Part shown: piece after piece, positions 28,310 to 37,410 of the stretch
Layout: every line of letters begins with the position of its first letter
Numbering within the stretch: the first letter of the stretch is position 1
Assembly: GCF_014750685.1 (NCBI RefSeq)
Contig: NZ_JAAXGE010000001.1
Coordinates: 62,001 to 126,000, forward strand
DNA length: 64,000 nt
Source of the DNA: Bacteroides sp. GM023
GTDB lineage: Bacteria; Bacteroidota; Bacteroidia; Bacteroidales; Bacteroidaceae
Direction of reading: 5' to 3'
Notes under the pieces: generated by a model
Database searches by the model: none
What the model saw: only the letters and a program-made list of their open reading frames with translations
What the model was told of the DNA's origin: nothing
Translations under genes and position numbers: made by a program

Positions 28310-30301
28310 ATGAAAAAGAATGTGTTGTTTTGGATGCCGGTACTGTTACTGTTGTTTGTAAACTGTACGACGGAGTCATTCGACTTCGGTGGGGAAGAAG
28401 GAATATTAGTCGAAGGTTCGGGAGGCGGAGGAAGCAGTCAGCCTAACCCGACAGTTCCCGAAGAATCGGGAGACTTACTGGGATTTACCATCGCTTTCGA
28501 TGAAACTGACGAATCGACCTACGGAAGTATGTCGGAAACAGTTTCGGCGGATGAAGAAGATTTTATAGAAAACTCCGAATTTACGTCCATAGTGACCATT
28601 ACCTACAACGGAACGACCGCGACGGTAAACAATAATGTTTCCGGCGTAGAAGTATCAGCCAATGGGGGACATGTGGTCGTAAACTCTTCGGTCAGTAAAG
28701 TAGAATACGTATTAAGTGGAACAACAACAAACGGCTCGTTCAAAGTATATAGCGAGAAGAAGTTCAAATTATCATTGTCAGGAGTATCTATTCTTAATCC
28801 AACAGGTGCCGCCATAAACATACAATCTTCCAAACGTGTGTTTGTAGTATGCGCGGACGGAACAACGAATATCCTGACAGACGGTTCTTCCTATACATCC
28901 GTCACCGAAGGCGAAGACATGAAAGCCTGCTTTTTTAGTGAAGGACAGCTTATCTTCAGCGGCAGCGGTTTGTTGACAGTCACCGGAAATTACAAACACG
29001 CCATCACGAGTGACGAATACGTACGTCTCCGTAGCGGATGCAATATCACAGTCGCTGCTGCCAAGAAAGACGGTATTCATACCAATGATGCCGTTATTAT
29101 CGGTGGTGGAGTACTGAAAATATCTTCCACCGAAGATGCCATCCAGTGCGAAGACGGCGGAATCACTATGACAGGCGGCTTTGTAAAAGTCTCTACAACC
29201 GCTAACAAGGCACATGGACTGAAAGCTTATCTGGACGTAATAATCAGTGGTGGTGCTATTCAGGCACAAGTAGCGGGAGCCGCTTCAAAAGGAATCTCCT
29301 GTGACGGCAATCTCACCTTCTCGGGTGGAAAGCTGACAGCATTTACCTCGCAGACCGCACTTTATGAAGACAATGACTTAAGCTCGTGTGCCGGCATCAA
29401 ATGTGACGGCAATATGCTTATCACAGGCGGTGAAATAGCCATCCAAAGTACAGGCGGAGCCGGCAAAGGAATAAACTGCGACGGTTCTCTCACCATCAAT
29501 GACGGTACGGTGAAAGTCATTACTACTGGTACCCAATGCGTATATAACAGACTCGATTCATCCGCAAAAGGAATTAAAGCGGACGGCGCCCTGACAATCA
29601 ACGGTGGAACAGTCCTGGTGAAAGCCACCGGCGGCGAAGGTAGTGAAGGCATCGAAAGTAAAAGCGTGCTGACTGTCAATAACGGTATGATTGCCGCCCT
29701 CTGCTATGACGACTGCATGAATGCAAGTAACAGCATTGTCATTAACGGCGGCACTATCTACTGTTACAGTTCCGGCAATGACGGCATCGACTCCAACGGC
29801 ACTTTGACTATCACAGGCGGAGTAATCGTGTCATCCGGCACCACCTCTCCCGAAGAAGGATTCGATTGCGACCAAAATACCTTTAAGATAACCGGTGGTA
29901 TCGTCTTGGGCATTGGTGGCGGAACGAGCACACCGACATCCAGCGTATGCACACAGCGAAGCGTTATCTATGGCGGTTCAGGCTCGAATGGCGAATACCT
30001 GAATATCCAGTCTGCCGACGGAACCAGTATTCTTACTTATCAGATTCCCCGCGCCTATTCACAAATGACAGTCTTGTTTAGTAGTCCGAATCTCACATCA
30101 GGCGGAAGTTACATCATCTCGAAAGGCGGAACAGTATCCGGTGGCTCCGAATTCTTCGGCTTATATACAGGAGCAACCTATTCCGGCGGCACGCAGGCGG
30201 CAACTTTCACAGCCAGCTCGATGGTGACACAAGTCGGCAGCACTTCCGGCGGCGGTCAACCTGGCGGCGGTGGACACGGTCCTGGCGGCGGAGGATGGTA
30301 A
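28310..30301 (+). CDS. Cthe_2159-like beta-helix carbohydrate-binding lipoprotein
   Basis: This lipoprotein of 663 residues has a signal ending LLFVNC. After a Gly/Ser/Pro linker, residues about 90-520 are short beta-helix turns with repeated GIKCDG, GINCDG, LTINGGTV and GIDSNG elements, the pattern of the Cthe_2159 family that binds polygalacturonate and cellulose. The last 25 residues are almost only Gly, Pro, Gln and His. In other bacteria this family co-occurs with CotH, VTC and DUF4956; CotH is missing here. A GGTAAAC/GTTTACC hairpin overlaps the stop codon (30297-30314) without a T-run. Confidence 0.8.
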   Translation: MKKNVLFWMPVLLLLFVNCTTESFDFGGEEGILVEGSGGGGSSQPNPTVPEESGDLLGFTIAFDETDESTYGSMSETVSADEEDFIENSEFTSIVTITYNGTTATVNNNVSGVEVSANGGHVVVNSSVSKVEYVLSGTTTNGSFKVYSEKKFKLSLSGVSILNPTGAAINIQSSKRVFVVCADGTTNILTDGSSYTSVTEGEDMKACFFSEGQLIFSGSGLLTVTGNYKHAITSDEYVRLRSGCNITVAAAKKDGIHTNDAVIIGGGVLKISSTEDAIQCEDGGITMTGGFVKVSTTANKAHGLKAYLDVIISGGAIQAQVAGAASKGISCDGNLTFSGGKLTAFTSQTALYEDNDLSSCAGIKCDGNMLITGGEIAIQSTGGAGKGINCDGSLTINDGTVKVITTGTQCVYNRLDSSAKGIKADGALTINGGTVLVKATGGEGSEGIESKSVLTVNNGMIAALCYDDCMNASNSIVINGGTIYCYSSGNDGIDSNGTLTITGGVIVSSGTTSPEEGFDCDQNTFKITGGIVLGIGGGTSTPTSSVCTQRSVIYGGSGSNGEYLNIQSADGTSILTYQIPRAYSQMTVLFSSPNLTSGGSYIISKGGTVSGGSEFFGLYTGATYSGGTQAATFTASSMVTQVGSTSGGGQPGGGGHGPGGGGW

Positions 30302-30342
30302 ACAGCAGTTTACCGTCGAAATCCGTCCTTTGGTCGATTCTA

Positions 30343-30374
30343 TTTGTGATAAAGTAGCATCAGTCCTACCTTTG
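30343..30374 (+). promoter_or_regulatory. Promoter of the LytS/LytTR two-component genes
   Basis: TTTG (30343-30346) and TACCTTTG (30367-30374) are separated by 20 bp, an exact match to the Bacteroides -33/-7 promoter. The start codon of the kinase follows 26 bp later. The pair can therefore be expressed apart from the VTC cluster. Confidence 0.85.
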
Positions 30375-30399
30375 TCCTGCTAACTTGGAACAATGAAGC

Positions 30400-31614
30400 A
30401 TGAAAAGACTGCGTAAACAACAGTTGTTGGAACAGAGTATTTACGGAGCCATTTGGACCGTAATATTTCTTCTTCCGCTGATAGGTGGATACTTTGCCCT
30501 GAGCGGCGGACTCGAAAGAGAAGAAGTCCGCACGGTTATCCGTGACTCATGGCTGGGTATCCTTCCTTTCTTCGTACTTTTTTTGCTGAACAATTACGGA
30601 CTGGTTCCCTATTTCCTTTTTAAGAAAAAATACTGGCAATATACTGTTTCATTGTTTTTACTGATAGTTGCCATGTGCTGGCTTGCTCCGTCTCCTTCCA
30701 TGACACGCTTTCCGAAAGGCTTCCGGCGTGACGGTCTGCACCGCAACATGAAGGAGAATCCGAGAGACCAAATAATAAAGATGAGAGAAAAGAGCAGGGA
30801 GGAAGGCGAAGGGTACCGGGATGAGCCTAAACGTGAAAAGCCCCCTATGGGAATGGGAAAGCCTAAAGGCGGTCCCGATGCTTTTCCGAAGCCGGGTCCT
30901 TTCCCTTATCCGCCCTTTGGTATCCGTTATCTCATCCATTTTGCCATCGCCTTTCTGATGGTAGGGTTTAACATTGCCATCAAACTATTTTTCAAGTCTT
31001 TCCGCGACGAGGAAATGCTGAAGGAACTCGAACATCAACGCTTGCAGTCGGAACTGCAATATCTCAAATATCAAATCAACCCGCACTTCTTCATGAATAC
31101 GCTTAATAATATTCATGCATTGGTGGATATTGATACGGGAAAAGCGAAAAGCACGATTGTGGAACTCTCCAAACTGATGCGTTATGTGCTCTATGAAGCG
31201 AGTAATAAAACCACCCTGCTTTCACGTGAAGTACAGTTCCTTGAGAACTATGTCGGCTTGATGAGCCTGCGCTATACCGACAAAGTATCTATCGAGATGC
31301 ACTTCCCTGCCGAAGTGCCCAAAGTACAGATTCCCCCACTGCTCTTTATCTCTTTTGTAGAGAACGCCTTCAAGCATGGAGTCAGCTACCGGAACGAGTC
31401 TTTTATTCGCGTCCTCGTGCAGTTGGAAGAAGACAACCGCTTGTCTTTCCGTTGCACGAACAGCAATAACGGTTCGGCAGACGAACAGCATCACGGTATC
31501 GGACTCGAAAACGTCCGCAAACGCCTGCGGCTCCTGTTCGGCAATGACTATACGCTCTCCATTACCAATGAAGAACAACTATTTGATGTATTACTTATTA
31601 TACCTTTATTATAA
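30400..31614 (+). CDS. LytS-type sensor histidine kinase
   Basis: This 404-residue protein is a membrane-bound His_kinase-family (PF06580) sensor. Three hydrophobic segments lie in the first 95 residues and a fourth near 180-200. Between them sits a Lys/Pro/Gly-rich charged stretch (about 105-175) of unknown use. His229 in YQINPHFFMNTLNN is the phospho-acceptor; the N-box ENAFKHGV and GIGLENVRKRL complete the ATPase part. Its stop codon overlaps the start of the response regulator by one base (TAATG), so the two are translated together. Confidence 0.93.
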   Translation: MKRLRKQQLLEQSIYGAIWTVIFLLPLIGGYFALSGGLEREEVRTVIRDSWLGILPFFVLFLLNNYGLVPYFLFKKKYWQYTVSLFLLIVAMCWLAPSPSMTRFPKGFRRDGLHRNMKENPRDQIIKMREKSREEGEGYRDEPKREKPPMGMGKPKGGPDAFPKPGPFPYPPFGIRYLIHFAIAFLMVGFNIAIKLFFKSFRDEEMLKELEHQRLQSELQYLKYQINPHFFMNTLNNIHALVDIDTGKAKSTIVELSKLMRYVLYEASNKTTLLSREVQFLENYVGLMSLRYTDKVSIEMHFPAEVPKVQIPPLLFISFVENAFKHGVSYRNESFIRVLVQLEEDNRLSFRCTNSNNGSADEQHHGIGLENVRKRLRLLFGNDYTLSITNEEQLFDVLLIIPLL

Positions 31615-32342
31615 TGAAATGTTTAGCAATAGATGACGAACCGTTGGCACTGACGCAATTATCGGATTATATCTCCCGTGTCCCTTTTTTGTCTTTAGTG
31701 AAGTCCTGCCAGGATGCATTCGAAGCAATGAAGGTATTATCCGAAGAAGAAGTGGATTTGATATTCGTGGACATTAATATGCCCGATCTGAATGGACTGG
31801 ACTTTATCCGTTCATTGATTAGCCCGCCGCTTGTCATCTTCACCACCGCTTATTCCGAATATGCGGTAGAAGGCTTTAAACTGGATGCCGTAGACTATCT
31901 GCTGAAACCGTTCGAGTTCCAGGATTTACTGAAAGCGGCGGACAAAGCCCGTAAACAGTTTGAATACCGATTGTTGGAACAACAGGGCGAATTAGGAAAT
32001 GCTTCGCAGATAAAAGGAGACTCACTGTTTGTGAAAAGCGACTATAAAGTCGTTCGTATCGACGTGAACAACATCCGCTATATTGAAGGCATGAGTGAAT
32101 ACGTACGTATCTTTGTAGAAGGGGAAGACAGGGCGATTATCACGCTTGCCAGTCTCCAAAAAATGGAAGAACGGCTTCCCACGCATTTCATGCGGGTCCA
32201 CCGTTCTTATATTGTCAATCTTCGTAAGATTACCGAAGTTTCCCGTCTCCGTATTATCTTCGATAAGAATACCTACATTCCTGTCGGTGATAATTATAAG
32301 GAAAGATTTACGGAATACATCGGAAAACTGAGTCTGTCTTAA
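31614..32342 (+). CDS. LytTR-family response regulator
   Basis: The product has 242 residues. The receiver domain (1-115) has the acidic pair DDEP, phospho-acceptor Asp53 in FVDINMPDLNG and the conserved KPF. The LytTR DNA-binding domain (about 140-240) has the IEGMSEYVRI and MRVHRSYIVN motifs. It is activated by the preceding kinase and probably regulates an adjacent or envelope-related target. The gene converges on the PepC-like gene 15 bp away with only a weak 22-nt palindrome (32341-32362) between the two stops. Confidence 0.94.
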   Translation: MKCLAIDDEPLALTQLSDYISRVPFLSLVKSCQDAFEAMKVLSEEEVDLIFVDINMPDLNGLDFIRSLISPPLVIFTTAYSEYAVEGFKLDAVDYLLKPFEFQDLLKAADKARKQFEYRLLEQQGELGNASQIKGDSLFVKSDYKVVRIDVNNIRYIEGMSEYVRIFVEGEDRAIITLASLQKMEERLPTHFMRVHRSYIVNLRKITEVSRLRIIFDKNTYIPVGDNYKERFTEYIGKLSLS

Positions 32343-32357
32343 TAAGCGCAACTGCAC

Positions 32358-33542
32358 TTATTTAATACCCAACTTCTTCGCGATATCCTTAGGAAGCGCA
32401 TCTTTGTGTACCAGGATATTCATAGTCTTGTAGGCTACGAATGCTTTGGAAGCATACCAGATACCATCGTATTTGCCCGCTTTACCCCAAGAGTTCTTCA
32501 CCATGAAGTATTCCTTTCCGTTTTGGTCTTTAGCGATACCGTAGATTACCATTCCGTGGTCGTCAGTCGTTTCCCAGTTATCGAAAGCTGTTTGGCGCAT
32601 TTCCTGAGTGATTTCCATTTCCTGGAACGGTTTGGTAGTCATTTCTTTCTGCTTGTCAGCAGCCGTCAGACCTGTCCAGCGAGCCATATCCGAACCGCTA
32701 AGTTCAGCGCCTTTTTTTGCATCCGGCATTACGGCAGTACCATTGCGGGTGAAACCTTGTTCGCTCACGTCGCTGCCCCATGCAAAAGTATAACCTTTCT
32801 TTACGGCATTGTCCATTACAGCCATCAGTTCCTCGATAGGCAGGTTGTAAGACAACCCATTGCGCCAGTTATCCTGAATCTCGATAGCGAATTGAGTATA
32901 GAACGGGTGATGATTGTAAGAAGTCAGTGATACATAGTCGTCACAGTTCAATCCCAATGACTCGGCAAAAGACTTCGGAGTATATTCTTTCCCTTTATAA
33001 GTGAAGTTTTCAGGGCATTTACCCAAATAAGTGTCATAGATAGCAGCCAGGCCGTTTTTCCATACCGGAGACAACTTGCTAAGTTTGCCCTTGGCGATAG
33101 CGTTGATATATCCGCCTGCTACGGCATCCAACTCGTTGTGTACCGGCAGCGTATCACCATACATGATACCCGGCATTACTTCCTGCGGAACGATACCGTA
33201 ATTCTTGATGCAATACATTACATCGTAGAAACTTCCACCCGGCGAGAAAGAACTGTCACCGTGGTAGCGTACATAGTTCACTCCGCGGTCCTGCATCGTT
33301 TTGTGTACCACAAACATTTCAGCCAGGTCATATTCGCCTTTGCCTAAACGAAGCAGTTCTGATTCAACAAATCCGAGAGTGGAGAAACTCCAGCAAGTGC
33401 TCGAACGGTTCTGATTCTTGATAGAAGTAATCGGGTTTTCTTTCACTGTCGTGAAAACAAATCCCTCTTGGGGTTTTGCGTCTTGTGCTGTCATGCCCAG
33501 GCTGCATAAGCCCAGGGCAGCGATAAGGATACTTTTTTTCAT
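32358..33542 (-). CDS. pepC: C1B cysteine aminopeptidase (bleomycin hydrolase/PepC-like) with signal peptide
   Basis: This 394-residue papain-superfamily peptidase has Cys50 in NRSSTCWSFS, His329 in DDHGMVIYG and Asn350 in VKNSWG as the catalytic triad. Family members trim N-terminal residues from peptides inside a hexameric barrel. Unlike most PepC proteins it has a signal peptide (MKKSILIAALGLCSLGMTAQ), so it should work in the periplasm. I chose 33542 for that reason; in-frame codons further upstream are possible starts. A TATATTTG -7 element (33584-33577, minus strand) lies about 35 bp before the start codon. Confidence 0.9.
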   Translation of the reverse strand: MKKSILIAALGLCSLGMTAQDAKPQEGFVFTTVKENPITSIKNQNRSSTCWSFSTLGFVESELLRLGKGEYDLAEMFVVHKTMQDRGVNYVRYHGDSSFSPGGSFYDVMYCIKNYGIVPQEVMPGIMYGDTLPVHNELDAVAGGYINAIAKGKLSKLSPVWKNGLAAIYDTYLGKCPENFTYKGKEYTPKSFAESLGLNCDDYVSLTSYNHHPFYTQFAIEIQDNWRNGLSYNLPIEELMAVMDNAVKKGYTFAWGSDVSEQGFTRNGTAVMPDAKKGAELSGSDMARWTGLTAADKQKEMTTKPFQEMEITQEMRQTAFDNWETTDDHGMVIYGIAKDQNGKEYFMVKNSWGKAGKYDGIWYASKAFVAYKTMNILVHKDALPKDIAKKLGIK

Positions 33543-33644
33543 TCTTATGACATTCATATTAAATTTGTTTTGGCTACAAATATAACGATTCCTCTTTTGA
33601 AAACCATCCATTTGGATTCAATTTGCATAAAAAAAGAATGAATA

Positions 33645-34850
33645 TTACTGTATCCTGGCGCGATAGGTTCGTTCGGAGAAGGTGATATTGAGGAACAGAG
33701 ACAGGCTGTTTTCGCGTTGCATACCGGCGGGTACCTTCATCTGTCCCTTGTATTTCAGCCCGATGGACAGTACATTATTATTGCGCAGACCCAAATTCAA
33801 CCCCGTACTCATATAGTATTCAGTCGCCTTTTTCTTTTGGATGACAATGTAGGAATTGTTGATTCCCGTTCCCAGCAACAAGCTGACCGGATTGCGGTAC
33901 ACATTGCCTAAGGTATATCTTCCTCCCAGTGACAACCGGTGCTGATTCTCAAAACTGATATTGGATTGTGAAGATTGCATCCGGCTCCAGTCCACATACT
34001 TATAATCAATGGTTGCCATCCACCGCAAACTATTGTAAGAAACCCCTAACCCGAAGAATTGGGGAAGGCATTGCCGATAACGTTTCAGGTCTTTTGCAAT
34101 ATCATCCCCGCCCGAACTGCTGCTGACGTATAGACTGTTCTCCTGCTTGAAGTCCTGCGAATAACCATAGACGGCACCTGCAACGAAAGAACGGTCACGG
34201 TCGATTGCCCATTTATACTGCACGCCGAAATCTGCATAAAACGTATGTTTGTACGAACTCGTTTCTTCTGACGCGCTGCCCTGTGTTTCCGTCTGCGTAA
34301 TAGTACCGGTGACGTAGGAGAGATTCGTACCGACAGAAAATCCTTTTCCGAAAAGATACGCCGTGCTGATACCCATTTTAGACAGCCCGCCTTCGCCTTG
34401 AAACAGGGAAGAAACGGTACTCCCGTTACTGCCCGCCACCTCTTCATCCAACGTGATGGCATATCCTACGCTACTCACGGGAGCCATAAAGATAGCCCCA
34501 TACCATCGCGGAATAATCCGGCAACCGATACTCAGGTTATTCAGATTCCCCGTGACAGAACGGTTGTTTGCTCCCCGCTGCGAATAATTCTGATAGGACC
34601 CCATGATGCCGGCATCTATCTGAAACCGCTGTTCGCTTAGTTCCGTGAGTGAAGCCGGGTTGGCACTGTTCAGGAAATTATTACCCCGCAGAGCAATCCC
34701 CGCACCACCCAGTCCGGCATATTGTCCGCCTTCTCCGGTAGAGAGTTCGCCCAATCCGAACATGGAAGTGGGGGAGTTCGTTGTGTTTTGTGCCATCAAT
34801 AAGTGAGCGGGAGTATAGAATGCCAAAAGGCAGAACAAAATCTTTTTCAT
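33645..34850 (-). CDS. FadL-like outer membrane protein
   Basis: This is a 401-residue protein with a signal peptide cleaved after LLMAQ. The mature start has SMFGLGELSTGEGGQYAGLGGAGIAL and NSANPASL, the N-terminal hatch pattern of the FadL/PorV-like transport family, and the rest is beta-strand sequence. It may carry hydrophobic molecules or serve in a secretion complex; the substrate is unknown. Its ATG overlaps the stop of the DUF4270 gene by 4 bp, so the two are one unit. Confidence 0.75.
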   Translation of the reverse strand: MKKILFCLLAFYTPAHLLMAQNTTNSPTSMFGLGELSTGEGGQYAGLGGAGIALRGNNFLNSANPASLTELSEQRFQIDAGIMGSYQNYSQRGANNRSVTGNLNNLSIGCRIIPRWYGAIFMAPVSSVGYAITLDEEVAGSNGSTVSSLFQGEGGLSKMGISTAYLFGKGFSVGTNLSYVTGTITQTETQGSASEETSSYKHTFYADFGVQYKWAIDRDRSFVAGAVYGYSQDFKQENSLYVSSSSGGDDIAKDLKRYRQCLPQFFGLGVSYNSLRWMATIDYKYVDWSRMQSSQSNISFENQHRLSLGGRYTLGNVYRNPVSLLLGTGINNSYIVIQKKKATEYYMSTGLNLGLRNNNVLSIGLKYKGQMKVPAGMQRENSLSLFLNITFSERTYRARIQ

Positions 34851-36175
34851 TGTTGATAAGTTTTGTAGAGTATGATAAGTTTGGTGTTCTTTTTATTTGC
34901 CGTATGTTCCCCATCACCGAAGATAACACCTTGCAGGGTGGTGTAGAACAAGTTGTCGGGGAGAAATAACTGTAACTTCTGCCGGTTATAGCCGGTTGTT
35001 CCCAGGTTGCTTTGCAGAAAAGAGGTGATGTCGAAAGAATAATACGTCTCTTCGTAAGCCATCTCGTCAACCACCAGGTTGCCCGTTTGTACGGAGCTTC
35101 CGGTAAGGTCGGTGATGACGTCCTGTCTCACATTATCCTCATTGGACGTATAAAGAGTCAGACTTGCGGGGAGCGGGTACATTCCGTCATACGTCCCTTT
35201 CACCGGATAGAGTTGTAACGTGGCGCTTTCGATGGTCACGAGTTCGCTTTCTGCGCAGAGATTATTCAAATGCGGGAAGTCGATAGCGATATACATTCCT
35301 GTCATGCCTTGCAGATAACATTGATGTTCTGTCCGGGCGGTGGACAGGGCATTGTCGGCCCCGCTTTTAAGTCCCTCAATCGGAGTGCCGGTTCGGTCAT
35401 ATGATACCTTATTATATATAAGAGAACTGCTGGCATTGAATACAAGAGTCTTTTCCGTTGAGATTTCCGCCTGTTCATGGTAGTAGAGCGTAATACACAA
35501 ACTGGAATCATTCACCTGGAATCCGTTGACACAGGCATCATTGTCGATGTCCGGAATAAAGGCGATACCCTTGAAGTAATCATGGAAGAGCTCCTGCGAC
35601 TCCATTTGCCGCGCGTCTTGCTGCATCAGGTTAAACCACTCTTCCCCCCAGTCGTCGGGCAGGCGCACTTCCAGCTCTTTCGTCCTTTGTCCGGGAGTCG
35701 GCTTGAAACTGAAAGAGGTGAGGGGAGATGCTTCATACGATGTCCGGGTGGTACTGTATAGATACCCGTAGTCATCCAGTTGGATATTTTCCGTCAGGCG
35801 GTGCATATGGATACGTTGGGTACTCAGTGTATCTCCTAAATAATTGCCGGAAGAGTAAAGGCGGATGGTGATAGAATCGAATGTATATACCGTCTCGTCA
35901 TTAAAGGAGAAAGAGGGTAATTCGTATTCGGCATAGAATGAGGCTGTAATAGTTCCCCATAATTCGTCTTTGCGATGTCCTATCTGACAAACGGTATCAC
36001 CCGAAGTTGCCAGTGAATCACTAAGAATGGTACTGAGCGATACGGTACAACTATCTGTCTGTACATTCCGGAAAGAGCTTTCCACCCATTTCCCGCCTAT
36101 TGCGGATGATTCGTCCAGGCAAGAGGAAAAAGAAAGAAATAGAAAGAGCGAAAAAAGTACTAAGATTGATTTCAT
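34847..36175 (-). CDS. DUF4270 lipoprotein
   Basis: This 442-residue lipoprotein has a signal ending FSSC followed by LDESSAIGG. The WVES/DSCTVSLSTILSDSLATSGD region and the YTFDSITIRLYSSGNYLGDT strands fit the DUF4270 family, common in Bacteroidota and of unknown function. A second family-typical part near residues 345-420 has DVTSFLQ-like ITSFLQSNLG. It is the first gene of a pair with the FadL-like protein and is transcribed away from the Kelch gene. Confidence 0.8.
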   Translation of the reverse strand: MKSILVLFSLFLFLSFSSCLDESSAIGGKWVESSFRNVQTDSCTVSLSTILSDSLATSGDTVCQIGHRKDELWGTITASFYAEYELPSFSFNDETVYTFDSITIRLYSSGNYLGDTLSTQRIHMHRLTENIQLDDYGYLYSTTRTSYEASPLTSFSFKPTPGQRTKELEVRLPDDWGEEWFNLMQQDARQMESQELFHDYFKGIAFIPDIDNDACVNGFQVNDSSLCITLYYHEQAEISTEKTLVFNASSSLIYNKVSYDRTGTPIEGLKSGADNALSTARTEHQCYLQGMTGMYIAIDFPHLNNLCAESELVTIESATLQLYPVKGTYDGMYPLPASLTLYTSNEDNVRQDVITDLTGSSVQTGNLVVDEMAYEETYYSFDITSFLQSNLGTTGYNRQKLQLFLPDNLFYTTLQGVIFGDGEHTANKKNTKLIILYKTYQQ

Positions 36176-36234
36176 GCAATACTAATGAAATTGGTTTTGT
36201 GACGGCAAAAGAAGACTTTTTGAACAGTCTCCCC

Positions 36235-36315
36235 AAAAACTATCGACTAAGTCTTGCTATTTGTCGACCTCAATTTCGTTGGTAGACAGAATGTATCTGT
36301 TTGTCGATAGTTTTT
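36235..36315. repeat. 13-bp inverted repeat in the DUF4270/Kelch divergent region
   Basis: AAAAACTATCGAC (36235-36247) and its exact complement GTCGATAGTTTTT (36303-36315) are 55 bp apart. Shorter palindromes lie inside: GACTAAGTC (36245-36253) and ACAGA/TCTGT (36286-36300). The block lies between two divergent start codons. Confidence 0.8.
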
Positions 36316-36344
36316 TTATCCGTGCCCGTTGCCCCCTACTTTTG
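36314..36344 (+). promoter_or_regulatory. Candidate promoter of the Kelch-DUF4907 genes
   Basis: TACTTTTG (36337-36344) is a full match to TAnnTTTG; TTTT (36314-36317), one mismatch from TTTG, lies 19 bp upstream. The start codon follows 22 bp later. The right arm of the inverted repeat overlaps the -33 element, so a protein bound there would block or shape this promoter. Confidence 0.55.
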
Positions 36345-36366
36345 CGGGTAATAAACGACATATTTA

Positions 36367-37410
36367 ATGGATAAAAAAATGAATAAATTACTTTGCATGG
36401 TGGTCGTACTGCTCTCATTGGCGGCATGTACGGAGGATACGGAATATACGGCAGGTGTGTGGTATCGCCGTTCTGATTTTGATGGTGTGGCACGCAATGA
36501 TGCTGCCGGGTTTACTATTGGCAACAAAGGATATATTTGCGGCGGATACCGGGGAAGCAACAAAGACCGCCTGAAAGATTGCTGGGAGTATGATATTGAT
36601 AATGACTGGTGGACTCAATGCAAAGACATGAGTGAAGAAGCCATTGCCCGGAACGCGGCGACAGGCTTTGCCGTAGGGACGAAAGGATATATTGCCACCG
36701 GATACGACGCGAAGACCAGTTCGTTTCTGAAAGATTGCTGGCAATATGACCCGGCAACGAATGATTGGAAACAGATGGCGGACTTTCCCGGGGGAGGACG
36801 ACGTTATGCACTTTCTTTCGGCATCGGGCAATACGGTTATTTGGGTACGGGTTACGATGATAACTATCAGAAGGATTTTTACCGCTTTGACCCTTCGGTG
36901 GGCGATAAGGGAGAATGGACTCTTATCAATGGCTTCGGCGGACAGAAGCGACAGGGCGGACAGGTTTTTATCATTGATGACATAGCCTATATCTGTGGTG
37001 GCGAGAATAATAATTCGGATGTCACGGACTTTTGGTGCTTTGACCCGTCGAATGCATCCAACCCCTGGAAACAACTGCGTGACATCAAAGATTCCAGTGA
37101 TGAGGATTATGATGACGACTACACCTCTATCGCACGCTGCTATGGCTGTGCTTTTGTGATTGACGGTAAAGGATATCTGGCAGTAGGACAGGCTGCGGGC
37201 GGGAGCTTGCGCACCAACTACTGGATATACGACCCATCTACGGATTTGTGGGAAGGTGAAGACCTGACCAGTTTTGAAGGCAGCGCCCGTGCGAAAGCTG
37301 TTTGCTTTTCCACAGGAACACGGGGATTTATAACGACGGGTGGCAGTACTTCCTCATCTTACTATGACGACACCTGGGAGTTGAAACCTTATGAATATGA
37401 AGAAAAATAA
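36367..37410 (+). CDS. Kelch-repeat lipoprotein
   Basis: The product has 347 residues with a lipoprotein signal ending LAAC followed by TEDTEY, which fits surface export. About six Kelch-like repeats follow, each with a GF-IG-KGY-GGY strand pair and a CWEYD/FWCFD-type aromatic end, giving a six-bladed beta-propeller. Such propellers often bind glycans or proteins. Either ATG 36367 or 36379 could start it. It overlaps the DUF4907 gene by 20 bp and is divergent from the DUF4270 pair. Confidence 0.85.
   Translation: MDKKMNKLLCMVVVLLSLAACTEDTEYTAGVWYRRSDFDGVARNDAAGFTIGNKGYICGGYRGSNKDRLKDCWEYDIDNDWWTQCKDMSEEAIARNAATGFAVGTKGYIATGYDAKTSSFLKDCWQYDPATNDWKQMADFPGGGRRYALSFGIGQYGYLGTGYDDNYQKDFYRFDPSVGDKGEWTLINGFGGQKRQGGQVFIIDDIAYICGGENNNSDVTDFWCFDPSNASNPWKQLRDIKDSSDEDYDDDYTSIARCYGCAFVIDGKGYLAVGQAAGGSLRTNYWIYDPSTDLWEGEDLTSFEGSARAKAVCFSTGTRGFITTGGSTSSSYYDDTWELKPYEYEEK

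Noticed and set aside
36235..36315. A proven invertible capsule-type promoter
   Set aside because: No promoter consensus lies between the arms and no invertase gene is close, so only an inverted repeat can be claimed.
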